From the NCBI GenBank assembly GCA_029945375.1, contig CM057066.1:620001-684000 (forward strand): a DNA stretch of 64,000 nucleotides, read 5' to 3'. The position numbers and the translations under genes are program-made. Numbering within the stretch: the stretch's first letter is position 1; every line of letters starts with the position of its first letter. This document shows, piece after piece, positions 44,338-56,835 of the stretch. The stretch comes from Agaricus subrufescens (Eukaryota > Basidiomycota > Agaricomycetes > Agaricales > Agaricaceae). The notes below the pieces were generated by a model that was not told the DNA's origin, did not search any database, and saw only the letters and a program-made list of their open reading frames with translations.

Positions 44338-45575
44338 TTAAGCCATCCTAGAAACCTGTAGAATACGTGGTACTTCTGGTAATTCAGGTACATGAGGACC
44401 ATCATGTACTTCACCGTCGGCTTCCCCAAACTGTGTCGTAGCATGGTTTGAATGGTTCCAACGTAAGGAACTAACATTGCGTTGCCCCCTTTGCGACTCA
44501 TACGCTTTACCACGGGCAACTCGGTATTGCAAGAGGAAGTAGGAGATTATCTAGCCTGAGATACTCTGTGATTTAGGGTTGATACGGACATCATCGTGAA
44601 CTTACCTCAATGTAGATGAGGGACTCTATGAAGAACGCTCCTGCAGGTGGATTCCAAAGTATGATGGTGGCCAACAACCATATAGATTCCAAAGCATATG
44701 ATTCAACAATCATAGCTACAATACTCACGTATCCGGTTGATCCTTGACTTTCCCCTGCCGAGTCTTTCATATTAGTGGTTTTCATTGATTTGCATAGCTT
44801 CCGTGCATACCGATTAATTTTCTTTGTTGCCATTGCTTGAAAATAAGACAGAGAGATATCAATATCGTACATAGGATTGTGGTGGCTCCTTGAACGGCAT
44901 ACTCCACGTGTTGTATGATGGCGTCTTGTGAAAGGACTTCTGCGACTGGTAGTGTAAGAGCAAGTACCGTACTTCTCAACCTTAATCCTAAAATGATATT
45001 ATTATTTCTTGCAAAAGAGAGGGCCAGCCAGGAAACACTTACCCGTGAAAGTCAAGAAACACAGGCCAGGTAGTATAGTGACTGGAGTAGAATATTGAGT
45101 GGCACTCCAAACAATCCATACACGCCAGATCTTCACCAGGTATCAGCCAGTTTGTAGGGTGGATAAGAGATAAATAATGGTGCACCTGAATTGCTAAAGT
45201 CATGATATCAATTACCACCTGGCAAGCGAAACCAATCGCTATCACAGGGGTGGTAAAATAACTCGATAGTTCATAGAAATATGGACTCCCGGGATAGTCG
45301 CTATGTTTAATGTAGGCGTCTTGAACAACCCAAGTATTTATGATGAGAGCTAACAACCCGCAGATCATTATGACAGTACTGTATGCAATCATGAACTTGG
45401 CCTGTCTTATTCTGTCTCCATTTCGAAATCGAGGGACGAGTGCGTGAATATATAGACAGTAGAGAGTGAAAGCGATTCCGTAGAAGACTCCAGCTACGGT
45501 TGTCGGGGTGACAAGCTCAAGTTGAGTAATGAGGAGTAGATCTCCTGGTAGCGGCGGAGCGGTGTCGTTATCCAT
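44338..45575 (-). CDS. seven-helix membrane protein, family member 3 (inverted)
   Basis: Exons 45575-45186, 45130-45043, 44987-44811, 44754-44606 and 44550-44338 total 1,017 nt, giving 338 aa. Same five-exon plan as the other copies. The signature LITQLELVTPTTVAGVFYG, SDYPGSPYFYELSSYF, IWSATQYSTPVTILPGLCFL, LCTILISLCLIFKQWQQRK and ISYFLLQYRVARGK are all present. It is the only copy on the minus strand. The tail is hydrophilic (SLRWNHSNHATTQFGEADGE). Function unknown. Confidence 0.85.
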
Positions 45576-45634
45576 AGAGATTTTGAGTGACAGATGTGGA
45601 ATAGATTCATTCGCCTCTCACTTACAGAGGCAGG

Positions 45635-45642
45635 ATATATAG
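45635..45642 (-). promoter_or_regulatory. TATA box of seven-helix member 3
   Basis: CTATATAT on the minus strand, about 60 bp before the ATG at 45575. Confidence 0.55.
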
Positions 45643-46999
45643 TACCTTTTTAAAATAATTGCAACCTCCGTAGTTTGAGGTTTTCGAATTATGGTTATGT
45701 ATCACATTCATCATGTATCAAACGACCGCCGTTGATGGATTTCAGAGAATAAGGTTGGCTTCTCTGGAAGTAACCAAATTATCTCGCTTACTGCTCCCAA
45801 AGGCGTTACAAGTCTATTGCTAACAGTGCGTTATGTGACGCGCCCATATCATAGGGAATGATTATCTTATACGATGCACCACAGGCTATCAGGAAAATGG
45901 ATTTGTCACGTCTGAATTTTGATTTCGGTGCCGACCCAGAGGGACCTCTTGTATTCAAACCCAAAAGAGTTGCATTGTGCGCTGGTAGAGTTTCATCAAT
46001 ACGTATGCGTGTGCGTACAAGCCAAAGTCTTTGTCCAGGTATGTATATCCACTAGATACTACACAAGAGACCCCAGGCAATCGTGTACTTGTTCTTTGAT
46101 TTCTCCGGCAAAATTGGCAGCCTTACACGCCACTTCACCACGCGCCTAGCTACCGCCACGGATATACTCGTTTCACCACCATTATAGAATCGCATACGAC
46201 TGAGTGTACTTGACGCAGGTTAGAGCAATTCAAATATACACTCACTCGAAAGAACAGATACTTTTTATTGAATAACCTATGATCTCCCGAATCATCAGTC
46301 TGCATAATTAAGAGCCATTTCAACCCGAAATTTTATTTTCCATCGAAATCGCGCCCATAGTCTCGATCGATCAAACCAGTGAACGATGGGGCAAAACATC
46401 CAACTAGCGTTACGGTCTCACTCACACCTTGCCCGAAATACCGAACTCTCCCTTTGTCAACGCTGCCAACCTTAAACAAGTAGTTCAAGTCCCTCAAAAA
46501 TGGGAGTGACGAACATCTGTGTAAGAAAAGCCACCATGAGTTCGAAAATCGGGCCCAGTGGAAATCGAAGGCTTGAGGGAGCCCGGGCGACGAAAGGGGT
46601 GAGTAAGAGAGGGGATGTAATCGTGCCGAAAAGAAGCACCACAGATGCATCCACATGTGGTCCGCATATGAGATGCTGTGTGTGCAATAGATGCTATCTT
46701 GGACTGAGAGCGGATGAAACGTAGACTTAGATAGACAGCGCAGCAAAGTTCTTGAATACGATTGATGGACAAGTTCACTTCAGGAACGTAGCAGATACCA
46801 TCATGATCTCTGGATTCGGAAAATAAGTAACAGCTGAAATAAACCACATGATCTGTACCTGCTCGGCGCACAACTCTTCATAGTGGACGCCCTTCAAGAT
46901 GTTTGCCGGTAATACTTGAGTTCGAATTCAAAAGTCTTTTCTCTGACGACGGCTCTCCAGCGTTGCCTCCAGGTGAAGCGATCACCATAAAAAATAGTG
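45643..46999. other. intergenic, possible eroded membrane gene
   Basis: A minus-strand frame at 46687-46472 is hydrophobic (FGTITSPLLLTPFVARAP, ELMVAFLTQMFVTPIFEGL) and a second frame continues to 46333 (YLFKVGSVDKGRVRYFGQG). They could be parts of one small membrane protein joined by a short intron or separated by a frameshift. No family is recognised, so no gene is called. Confidence 0.35.
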
Positions 47000-47704
47000 T
47001 TACAAATTGATGTCGCGTACACCATCCTTGTCTACAATCTTAATCTTGTACTTCTCGGGGCTAACAATCAATCTCTTCGACACTTCCTGTATGCACCTCT
47101 TGAGTGTTTCTATGCCTTCCTCCAAAGGTGCCTCGGGATCGTGATACCTATACATCGAGTATACTGTGAGATATATCCATAAGTATGATGCGAGAGGTAT
47201 AGCTCACCTATCCAGTAAACTCAGCACGAAGTAAGAGCCATATCCGTGAGCGGCGAATGGGACTTCTGTTGCAGTGCCGAGATAATCAATCCAGTAAAGC
47301 TTTGGCTCAGAGAGCGATGTGTCGTAGCCCCCCAAGAGAAGATTGACAGAGTAAGGACTGCGAGAGCGAAGGGATTCTGCCAAAGAACGGCGGATCCAAG
47401 ACGAGGCAGCAGCAGGGCGGAGAGGGTATGTATGGCGAATTTGGTAAAGGCGGAGGTTGCGCTCGATGTACTCCGCGAACTGAACTGTATCGCCTGTATC
47501 ATAGGAATAGCAAATTGAATAACATATCGGACGGATATAAAGTAAAATCATACCTGGTTCGCCAGAGTAGGACATAAGCAGATGAGGAGAAACAGTCTTG
47601 ATCTTGTCCTCATCGTTTTTCATCTTGACGATAGAGCGTGCGGAGGTTGTGTCTGCGGCAACAATGACATAGCCCTTGCCTATGAGAGCGAAAGATGTCT
47701 CCAT
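47000..47704 (-). CDS. PRE1: 20S proteasome subunit beta type-2 (beta-4)
   Basis: Exons 47704-47554, 47493-47208 and 47147-47000 total 585 nt, giving 194 aa. It matches beta-4 subunits nearly throughout: METSFALIGKGYVIVAADTT, SARSIVKMKNDEDKIKTVSP, LLMSYSGEPGDTVQFAEYIE, RNLRLYQIRHTYPLRPAAAS, SVNLLLGGYDTSLSEPKLYW and KIKIVDKDG. This is a non-catalytic beta subunit: the start lacks the propeptide and Thr1 of active subunits. It lies in the inner ring of the 20S core. Start chosen at METSF; an upstream in-frame ATG at 47728 would add eight residues not seen in the family. Confidence 0.95.
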
Positions 47705-47834
47705 GTCGAGGGCGGTGGATGAGATCAAGCGAGCACAACTTACGCGTCCAAAGGTGACGCGTGACCCTAACCCCAGTGATGTGCCATCAACGTGATCATG
47801 CTGGCCTCACCTGTCTACCCTAGCGCTACCCCTG

Positions 47835-49520
47835 GACTCCTTGTTCAATGCAACGCGTTGGGACAACAGCCGGAAAATGTGGAAGGAGTGTCATTACTAG
47901 AGACGGGGGAAGTCAGTGCAGGTCAGTGTGATCTGTGACTTGCCTTGTTGCCCCTAGCCTAACATCGTACATGCTTTTCGGTCTCTAATAATACAACCGC
48001 CATCATCGCACTTGTATCTTGTGCAGCTGTCAGAAGAGAATTCCGACGCTGGCTATACGGCACTATCAAGCTGCTGAGAATATTCTCGTGAATCTGTCAA
48101 TGGCAAACAAGCGGTTGAGCGTTTAGCCACGACCCACCCGTTACATGAAACAAAATCAAGAACATCATCCACGCGCTCCTCGGCCAGGTAGAGGTGTGGA
48201 TGGATCCATCTTGCGATCTATGGTGCGTCACACTCTTGCTCGTTTCTTCAATTCCCTTCTCACCCTTTACAGCTTCGAGCCGAAGACCGAGAAAACCGAT
48301 CCATCTAATTCTGAAGCCCTCCAAGCCTTCGCTTAAGTTTGTATGTCTCAACAACTGCAAGATGGAGCCAGGCAGATTCTCGAACAATTCTGGACAAGCC
48401 CTCAATTCTACGCCGTCAACTGCGATCCACGCTCATTCAGTGGAGCAATGGCGTGGAGGCAATACAACACCGTGAAGCCCGCCAATCTGCTTTTATTCTT
48501 AAGCTGATCATCATGTGTTAGACGGCGGCAGATACTCGTTGTCTCGGCACATTTCCCGTTCCAAAAACCGTCTTAGTTGCATCGCTTGTCGGGCATAAAG
48601 AGAATAAGCATTTTCTGGGACTGAATACCCAGTACTGTAGAATTAGCAGAGCTTGGGTGTACCGAGTGCTCGAGGCGACACTGACGACATGCCAGCAGAG
48701 AAAAGGCCTCGTTGCTTAGAAATATGGATCCATCTTGTGATCTATGGTACGTCTCTCTCTTCATACACTTTCTCACTCTCTGCGGCTTTCAACCAAAGGC
48801 TAAAAATGTTTGCAAAGATCTCCTCGGTCTTACTCTGGAAATCGATGCGTCTATCTCTGGAGCCCTCCAAGCAAGCTCTCATGTCTGTAGGACTATCTGG
48901 ATAAATTTTAGCACACACTCAAGAAATGAGAGGAAGACGGCGAGAAGTGGGAGGATATCAGTGAAGGTTGGTTCTGGTCCACGAGTGGTACACGGCGCCT
49001 CTAACATACTCGACTCCGCCCGGTCTCTATAGATAGTGTCGGCAGGAACGCATTTTCTTACCCACACGTTTCATCCCGCCCTATCAAAAATATTGCACGC
49101 TCATGCAGCACTAACACCCTCGGGCCCCACTGATTCGCTTTATTCTTAGGCTAATGAGGATCTAAGATTTGGTCGAACATGAGTGCGTCGTGAGTGCGTC
49201 GATTGCTTGGGTGTTGCATTCCAGTGGAGTATCTGACCACCTTCTTTCATGTTTGTCCTGATGAATGGTGATAGGTTGTACAGGAAAACAAGCACACCGT
49301 GATCAACCACAATCCTCTCCCAGACGTTACTCAAGGTCTCACGTCTCTTCTCGAGCCTTGCTTGGCGCTGGAGAACGATCCAAACAAACAATCGTATCAC
49401 CAACTGCCTCATGTCACGGAAAAATCACCACTAGCGCCAAATGTAACAAGTCTTCGATACGTTCGGTCGTTAAGTTGCCTCGCGTCCGCGGCTCTTCCAA
49501 AGTAGTTGTTGACCCTCCGC
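47835..49520 (+). pseudogene. duplicated block, copy A: TPR gene debris (Acl4-like) and unknown fragment
   Basis: Pairs with 60010-61900. It includes degenerate TPR-like pieces (LGLTLEIDASISGALQ; a block near 48003-48130 corresponding to LYLVQLSEEN and RRYQ of the partner) reminiscent of the ribosomal protein L4 chaperone Acl4, in shifting frames with stops. A TPR-exon piece appears twice (about 48190-48480 and 48720-48900), both preceded by a GGATCCATCTTGYGATCTATGG-type segment. A further frame (about 49295-49505) encodes NHNPLPDV, SLLEP and LPHVTEKSPLAPNVTSLRYV, unknown. Nothing here forms an intact gene. The Acl4 identification is tentative. Confidence 0.5.
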
Positions 49521-50340
49521 AGTGACCCGCACTGTTTGACTGGCGATCGTCTCAAGAAGCCACGAATTAAAGCAGCTAATATGTTGTGTTACCGTTATCA
49601 ATCTACCGTTAATTTAATATGGTGTGGACGAGAAGCTGACTCCGTCAATCATTCTAACCATAATATATTGCATAATATTTCCTAGTCCTCGGGCAGGATC
49701 AGTATGATATTAGCCAATATGTCTACTCCAACATACCGTCTTCCTGATCGCCACCAGAGAGATCAAAGAACAAATATGTGATTAATTTGGCATATCCTTC
49801 TTATAATATCTAGTGTATCACACATAAATTGATTTCGGATGGCACGCTGCATACATAACACATGCACATTCAAGCTGACAAGGCTCCACCGGTGTACTCC
49901 ACAACTCCCAAGGCCCCTCTACTCAGTATCAAACTCAAGCTCAGGCAAGTTCTAAATCCACACTGTAAACTATAATATATCTTTTCCCATGACATGGGCA
50001 TGCTGCTACCATTCGAGCTTAATGGGCTTCTGATGGTTGTGTCAACTGGGCGCTATTAACGCCTTTGTTTTGTTTCCAGGAACTGAGCACTAATATTGGA
50101 CAATCACCTTGTAATGGCTTTGTCAGAAGATAGTTTGACAGAAAGTCGGATAATCCGGCGACAGAGAAGTATAATGGCTAGTTTTGCTCTCTCAAATCCG
50201 TCAACTGAAGTTGCATGCTGAATGTGATTCCAACGTTTGAAGAGAGACGACCTGGGGAAGTCACAGTGATTTCGGAAATTTATTTAAACTGCATCTGCTG
50301 ATAAGCGAATGAACGCCACCCATCTCTTAGAACCTCTATC
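49521..50340. other. intergenic
   Basis: No supported gene. Promoter of seven-helix member 4 lies at the right end (TATTTAAA at 50281). Confidence 0.45.
50281..50288 (+). promoter_or_regulatory. TATA-like box of seven-helix member 4
   Basis: TATTTAAA 60 bp before the ATG at 50341. Confidence 0.5.
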
Positions 50341-51581
50341 ATGGATAACAGTACAGCTCCGCCATTAACAGGGGATCTACTCCTTGTTAATCAACTTGAA
50401 CTTGTCACCCCTACGACTGTTGTCGGCACCTTCTATGGTATTGCGTTCACCCTCTTCTGTCTATATGTTTATGCACTCGCTCCTCAATTTTGGAAGGGTG
50501 ATAGAACACGTCAAGCCAAGCTTATGCTTTGGTACAGTATTGTCATAATGTTCTGTGGGCTATACTATCTTGTATCAAATGCTTGGATTACACAAGATGC
50601 CTACATCAAGCATAGCGACTATCCCGGGGGTCCATATTCTTATGTGCTATCAATTTTTTCGGATACCCCTGTTATAATTATTGGCGTTGCCTGTCAGACG
50701 GTGATCATTATTCTGACATCAACAATCCAGGTGCGCCATGATTATTCTTGTATCTATGTTACTCATGTCAGTTGAACTTTGGTCAAGATTTGGCGTGTAT
50801 GGGTTGTTTGGAGTGCCACTCAATACGCTGCTTGGGTCACCATATTGCCTATACTGTGTTTGTTACCTTCATAGGTAAACCCTTCCTTTCCTGATAGTAC
50901 CTTCTAAAACATAAACTGTATCCTTCAGGATTAAGGTTGAGGACTACAATCCTCGAGAGTACACTACCAGTTGCCAAAATTGTTGGACTGGACGTTACAA
51001 CACAACAAGCTGAAGCCGCTATACAGGGAACAACCACAATACTATGTACAGTGTTGATATCTCTATATCTCTTCTTCAAAGAAAGGCAGCAAAGAAAATT
51101 ACTCGGTATGGAAAGAATACGAACGGATTAAAAGTAGAAGCAACTTATTCGAAAACTTTGGCAGGAAAAGATCAAAGATCCATTGGATATATGAATGTCG
51201 TAGCTATGATCATTGAATCATATGTTCTTGAATCTATATGGTTCCTGACTCTGGTGATAATTTGGGATCAACGCGCAGGGGAGTTCTTTGCGGAGACTGG
51301 AGCCTACATTGAGGTGAGTTCTCGATAGTGTTAGCGTCAACACTAGATCATAACATAAGTATATCCAGATAATTGCCTACCTCCTTCTGTAGTACCGAGT
51401 TGCAAGTGGTAAGACACATGAATCACAGAATGTGCGACGGAATATCAGTTCCTTGCGTTGGAACCGTTCAAATCAAGCGGCGACGCAGTTCGCGGAAACT
51501 GGCGGTGAAATCCAAGACGGCTCCTATGTGCCGAGCATGCCAGAGGCACCGAGTGTTCAGCAAGCATCTAGTATGGCCTGA
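50341..51581 (+). pseudogene. seven-helix family member 4, two lesions
   Basis: Exons at 50341-50730, 50788-50874, 50929-51105, 51165-51313 and 51369-51581 match the family. Exon 2 is 87 nt instead of the constant 88, giving a frameshift and TAG at its end (LLPS-stop where siblings have LSFTG or LTLTG). Exon 5 has TAG at 51390-51392, where siblings have the CAG or CAA of LLxQYRVA. The rest is open and well conserved (LLLVNQLELVTPTTVVGTFY; SDYPGGPYSYVLS). Two independent lesions make it a recent pseudogene, unless both positions are sequencing errors. Confidence 0.8.
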
Positions 51582-54500
51582 CGCTGGCTTGACGAATACG
51601 GCTGTTTCGATATTGTTTCTAGTAATTTATATTATTTGGGAGAAGTCCTGTTGATTATGCGTTGAATTATACGGAATTTGTGCTGGCTCGATCACATCCC
51701 AGAGTTACCTATTTTGGGTGAGGATGTTGTTGATAGACGAGATCTTGAGCCACACACTCGGATTGTCGACAAAAGGGTTTTCTATGAAGCCTTGGTATCC
51801 ACTTATACTCCCTGGGGGGGCTGGCCCGGTAGTGATACTGTTGGAAGTTGTCGGTGGATCACTCACTAATGAATAATTCACATGTGACTGGTGCTTACGT
51901 AGTTGGACCATACTTTGTATTAGTACTGTTACCACCATTTGAACCAGCGTCGGGTCGACTAACAAGCTACGAGGGTGATTTGATCCTACGCACTTCATTA
52001 TGGTTCCTGCAATTCTTGACTATGCGAACATCCGATATATTTCATACCGTCTGGTTATTTCTGGCAGTCCCGGATGCACGACCACCCCGATTAACTATAC
52101 GAACACCGGGCTTTCTAGTGTCTGCTACGAGAAGGCGCGTTCTTCGTGCTTTGAATTGGATCACCACTCAAACCTAGAATGCTATGCTTAGCAAGAAACG
52201 GTACATGATATGACTCAACTCTTTAGTCGTTCTATCTCTATTCCCGTAATGATGATGTGTTCGACAATTTGATGCGCGCACCTGTCCCCTTACTTCAGGG
52301 CATCAGCAGGTTTCAGCAAGATATGTATACAGCCTTTTGGCATTGATTGTCACAGCCTCATCCACAATTGGACGCTTCTACGGTTCCGCTTCACCTCCGA
52401 TACCTTCTTCCATTCTTACGTCCCGCCTTCCTCTCACCATATCAGCCCCTCTGCTTGCCTTTCTACTTCCCCTATCTGCTACGGCGCTCGCCAGCATTAT
52501 AGAAATATCGACTGATCTGGCATTGGATTCTCCCGTGATGATTTATCGTGGAGTAACGGGTCAGGTATCTCAGGACCGACTCGGATTTGTAATTATCTGG
52601 TAGAAAATCTGATGTCCTCCGCGTTCTCTTGATATAGGTTAATTGGACACCTTCACTACGTGTTTATCGGTGGTGCCTTGATGCGACGAACAACGCTATG
52701 AATAACGCCAATCACGATTGCAACGATACGTGGACTTATGGCGAGGGTACGGATGAGGAATGGTAGGCGGTGACAATGAGTACATACGTGAGTACATGAT
52801 CATTTGGAAAGTGCGATGTAGGTATACTATACGCCTGGTCAGGGTCTATACGCAGACTATGATAAGCCACACTTTCGATACCTTTGGTCTTGTTCTGCAT
52901 ACCGCACGAAATACGAGGAATGATGCCAGGTGAGAGTTGATCAACAATCATCTGTCGTCATGATGAAACAACAGTAGAGTTAGGCCTCAGTTTCTCTGGT
53001 TTCTCAACTCAGCATGTAGCATTTTACAAGGTTGTTGTCAGGGTACACTTCCTAGAACGGTGGACCGTTTGAATGACGTTAAAGCGGGAGTTTGTATGAT
53101 TTTATTATAATCCTCTTTCGTTTAATTTTCCGCCCTCCTATTTTTGAAGAGCACGGGCCGGTAAGTTGTCGGTTACGCTCTAGGATATTCTGATCTCCTT
53201 CAGTCATCATATGGAAGCCAGTAAAATTCGCTGAATCGCGACTTTTACACTCCCCTGAATTACTGTCCATTCGTCTCATCGTCCGTTACCGTTCCTCAGC
53301 CATATCCGGCCCCTCAAAGAGGTCAGATATAACTCGCTAGTGTTCATGTCACGGTTCTAATGGAAGGTGATCATCATTACTTTGATAATTACATCTTTTG
53401 CCAAGGACAATCAAAGACTAATGTACGGATGTTCCAAACGTTCTTCTGATAGCGTGCTATAAACGTCTAGATTATGAATCAAGAATGCACAAGTGTGCGA
53501 CTGACTGCACTACTGAATGATAAGGTTTAGATAGCAGTGGCACGCCCCCATTTCTTCTGCTTCTTCAAGCTCAGATTGTTGAATTCAGCGGCCTCGAAAC
53601 TACGCTGGGCGCAGCTCTCTGTTTTGGGAGACGATAATGCGGAGTGAAAGCGGATCATTCACGACCGACAGTGAGAATTGTCGTGCAGTTTATCAAGTGA
53701 GATCATTGAGTGGCGGTTCTTTTCTTAGCCCGAGAAAATATACTCGTTTCTGGACTAGATACCAGGTTTGCCGAAGCACATCTGGCAGCTGTCCATGCGG
53801 GCGCTGTAGTCAATTTTGTTACTCGGGAGCATTCCGTCTGTCCGATCCAGCGGACTTTGAGTTGATACTACGAACGGTAAATATAGAATTTAAGCCAATT
53901 TGACAGTAGTTCTATAGACACATGTTTGTTGCTGCTGATGAAGGAGCAAATTTCAAGACAACCTTGTTCAAAACTCTATGGAAGACAGTTTTTCAGTACA
54001 AGTACGAGGGGAGCTACCGTTCACTAATCAATGAACAATGGTCACCATCACGGTCGTGGCTAGGACCTCTGTGGTGTTGCGCTCGTCCTTTGCTGCCGAT
54101 ACGTTCATTCATTGGCCACTGAATTTGGAGTGAGATAGGCGAAGCCATGCAAAGTTGCGTATAAATAAAGCTCTTAGCCATGAAAATTTTCCAGTTGGCT
54201 AGTGCTCATTGTCAGAAAAGCACCGACTCCCAAGTGATCTCAATTTATGTATCAGGGGATACAACAAGTATTCACTCACAGTCATATATCTCACATTCAT
54301 TATACGATACAAATGAATGGACCCACAGCTCTGTATAAGGGACTAACGCCCTGTTCAAGGAACTTGTGGCTCTAGTTCTCGAAAATGGATCACCGCTGTT
54401 CTCGTCGCTTAACAGAGATCTTATCATCGGAGGTCCTTCCGTCCTTCTTCCAAGCTTGACACCGTTCCAAAAATTTCCGCTTGACACGCTGATTGATATT

Positions 54501-55454
54501 GAGATTGACCCAGGAGCAATTGACTGCGGGGAAGAAAGTCTATAACGATAAAGATGATAACCATTGGGATCACGCGCCATCAAATATTGATGCGAGTCCA
54601 AGGTTCGGGTTCAGGGTAACCGTGTAGAGCAAGTTGGGATCAAGAGTTCATACACATCCATCATGGCAGGTGGAGTGTCACCAAGCGGGTGATGTTAACC
54701 CCTCATTAATCTCTCTTAGTCAACAGCACTTCGACGCTCAACCTCCATCAACAACAAGGGATCATCTTTGCCCTTAGAACATAGAACATTCTTAACAAGA
54801 ACTATGGAAACCAGTTTACAATCTAATTTCAATGGTGAAAGTTGTAACAGTTGTAATGTCCTGCATCTCAAAGCCATAACAGTTGAAGCATGAGGGGTAC
54901 CAATTCCTGTGTACAGTACGCTGTGAAGGAACAACCAAAACAACAATGGGAAACACCTCAGTGATGCTATATGCTATCCCGAGTGATCACCATCACTATC
55001 ATCACTGATCATTCCCCCCGTTTGCTCACCGTCCGCCCGCCCATCTATCCATCGTAGATTTCATCATGATTCCGGTAAACAGACTTCATAAACAATTACG
55101 GGATTGGTGGACTAGAAAATTTAGAGTACTATCTCTCAAAGCAGAATTCAGGAGCCGAAGACGGTCTGAGGACAGTAGAAGAGAATGTTCCGCTGAGGGT
55201 TTAGCTAAAGCCCAGGCTTCCGAGCCGCATGACTGTTTAGAAAGCATAAAGTTGTGAAACGAAGGCCTAATCCGTATCAGATCCGTCTTTTTTGAGTCCT
55301 GCGCTGACATGGGTAGTGATTGAAGCAGGCACGCAGGTGTAAGAATAGAGTCTCTGGGAAGTAATTGACGAATTTGGCATTGTTGTGCGAAGGTATAAAG
55401 GCTGATATTGTTGAGGATGCGGCTTCCGACGCAAACCCCAGTTCCAAACCCTCT
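51582..55454. other. long intergenic region, possible eroded genes
   Basis: Contains several open frames without clear identity. 51910-52190 and 52337-52603 (hydrophobic, ITLPLSATALASIIEIS-like) may be pieces of a decayed membrane protein. A frame near 53770-53870 reads RFAEAHLAAVHAGAVVNFVT but ends shortly after. No gene can be supported. The last 60 bp hold the TATAAAG of the next gene. Confidence 0.4.
55394..55400 (+). promoter_or_regulatory. TATA box of seven-helix member 5
   Basis: TATAAAG 61 bp before the ATG at 55455. Confidence 0.5.
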
Positions 55455-56662
55455 ATGTCGGACAACAGCACCGCATTGCCGCTACAGGGAGCACTACTCC
55501 AGCTCAATCAGTTTGTGTTAGTCGCTCCTACGACCGTGGGCGGTACTCTCTATGGCATTGCATTCACCATCTTCTGCCTATACGCTCATTTACTAGTTAC
55601 TGCAATACGGAACAATGACAGAAAAAAACAAGCGAAGTTCATGCTTGTCTATACCTCCATCATAATGATCTGCGGGCTGTATAGTCTAGTAGTAAATGCT
55701 TGGATAACCCAAAGAACTTTCATAGGCCATGCCAATGAGTCCGGGGGTCCATACGCATACAAAAGATTGGCGTATCGTGTTACTCCTGCGACAGTTGCTG
55801 CCCTCTCCTGTCAGTCGACCGTGGATGTCCTGACAGGTGCTATTCAGGTGCATGCGTTTCTTACTCTAATCTATGCCACAAGCTGAACTCGGAAAGATTT
55901 GGCGTGTGTGGGTCATTTGGGGCGCCACTAAATATGTCTATGCGGTTCTTGTACTGCCCGTCGTGGGTTTCTTTACATTTACAGGTAAGTTAGATCAGAC
56001 AGTTTCTTTATCTTTGAGATAAATCATATTGTTCCAGCTTTAGAGATTAGGTGTATTATAATTGGAGCCAGATTATCGATCGAAGAAGTTGCTAGGGGAG
56101 ATGGCGAACTAGAAGTAGGGGGAGTAATGATCCAAGGGGCTACTACCGTACTCTGCACTATCCTGATATCTCTATTCCTTATTGTTCACCAACGGAAACA
56201 GAAGAAGTTGATTGGTATGGAAATATCACGAACTAATAAAACAACTAATTAAAAACAATTCTGATAGGATCATCTCAAGGATCGGTTGCGTACATGAATA
56301 TTGTGGCTACGCTCGTCGAGTCATACACTGTGGAGTCAGCGTGGCTCTTGATTGTGGCAATAACTTGGAACAATGTGACTGGCGCGTCAATTTTCTTCGA
56401 CGAGTCTCTGGTCTACGTCGAGGTAAGTACCTGAAGACGTCGATATCGGCGCCACCTCATGAAATGTGTTTAGATAATTGCATATCTCCTTGTGCAATAT
56501 CGTGTCATCAGCGGAACCGCATATGAACCAAAAAAGGGACAACAAGATATTAGTACTTTGCAATTTGGGGAAGCCAGCGACTCAATCAATGATGATCCTC
56601 TGTGTCATGTGCCGGTCGTATCAAAAGCGTCGATTGTTCCACGAGTTTCTATTATGGCATAA
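55455..56662 (+). CDS. seven-helix membrane protein, family member 5 (most diverged)
   Basis: Exons 55455-55847, 55897-55984, 56038-56214, 56268-56422 and 56474-56662 total 1,002 nt, giving 333 aa. The plan is that of the family, but the signature is altered (LLQLNQFVLVAPTTVGGTLY). Loop 3 reads HANESGGPYAYKRLAYR and helix 5 LCTILISLFLIVHQRKQKK. It is intact. An upstream in-frame ATG at 55365 would add 30 residues without matching siblings, so the start at 55455 (MSDNSTALPL) is preferred. A decayed copy of another exon 5 lies just downstream. Confidence 0.82.
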
Positions 56663-56699
56663 CGAGTGCAACGACCCGTTTGATACTGATGTTGAGCTA

Positions 56700-56835
56700 A
56701 TACCGGTGTATCGTTGGCACTATCCAAATTATGTTACGGCACAGCTTGAATCGGTGATATTCGAGACGGTCCTTATGTGCCCGGTATGCCAGAAGTGTTC
56801 TGTAAGTTTCTAGTATGGCTCAACGGATACTGTTG
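56700..56835 (+). pseudogene. relic of a seven-helix family exon 5 tail
   Basis: About 135 bp aligning by eye with the end of exon 5 of member 6 (CGTTGG..CA..CAA...ATG.TAC through GTTT..AGTA.GGCT.AACGG). It follows the intact member 5 stop at 56662. It has no upstream exons, so it is either a leftover of a lost tandem copy or a partial duplication. Confidence 0.6.

Noticed and set aside
46333..46871. Possible small membrane protein gene
   Set aside because: Two partial frames suggest coding, but they cannot be joined with confidence and no family is recognised.
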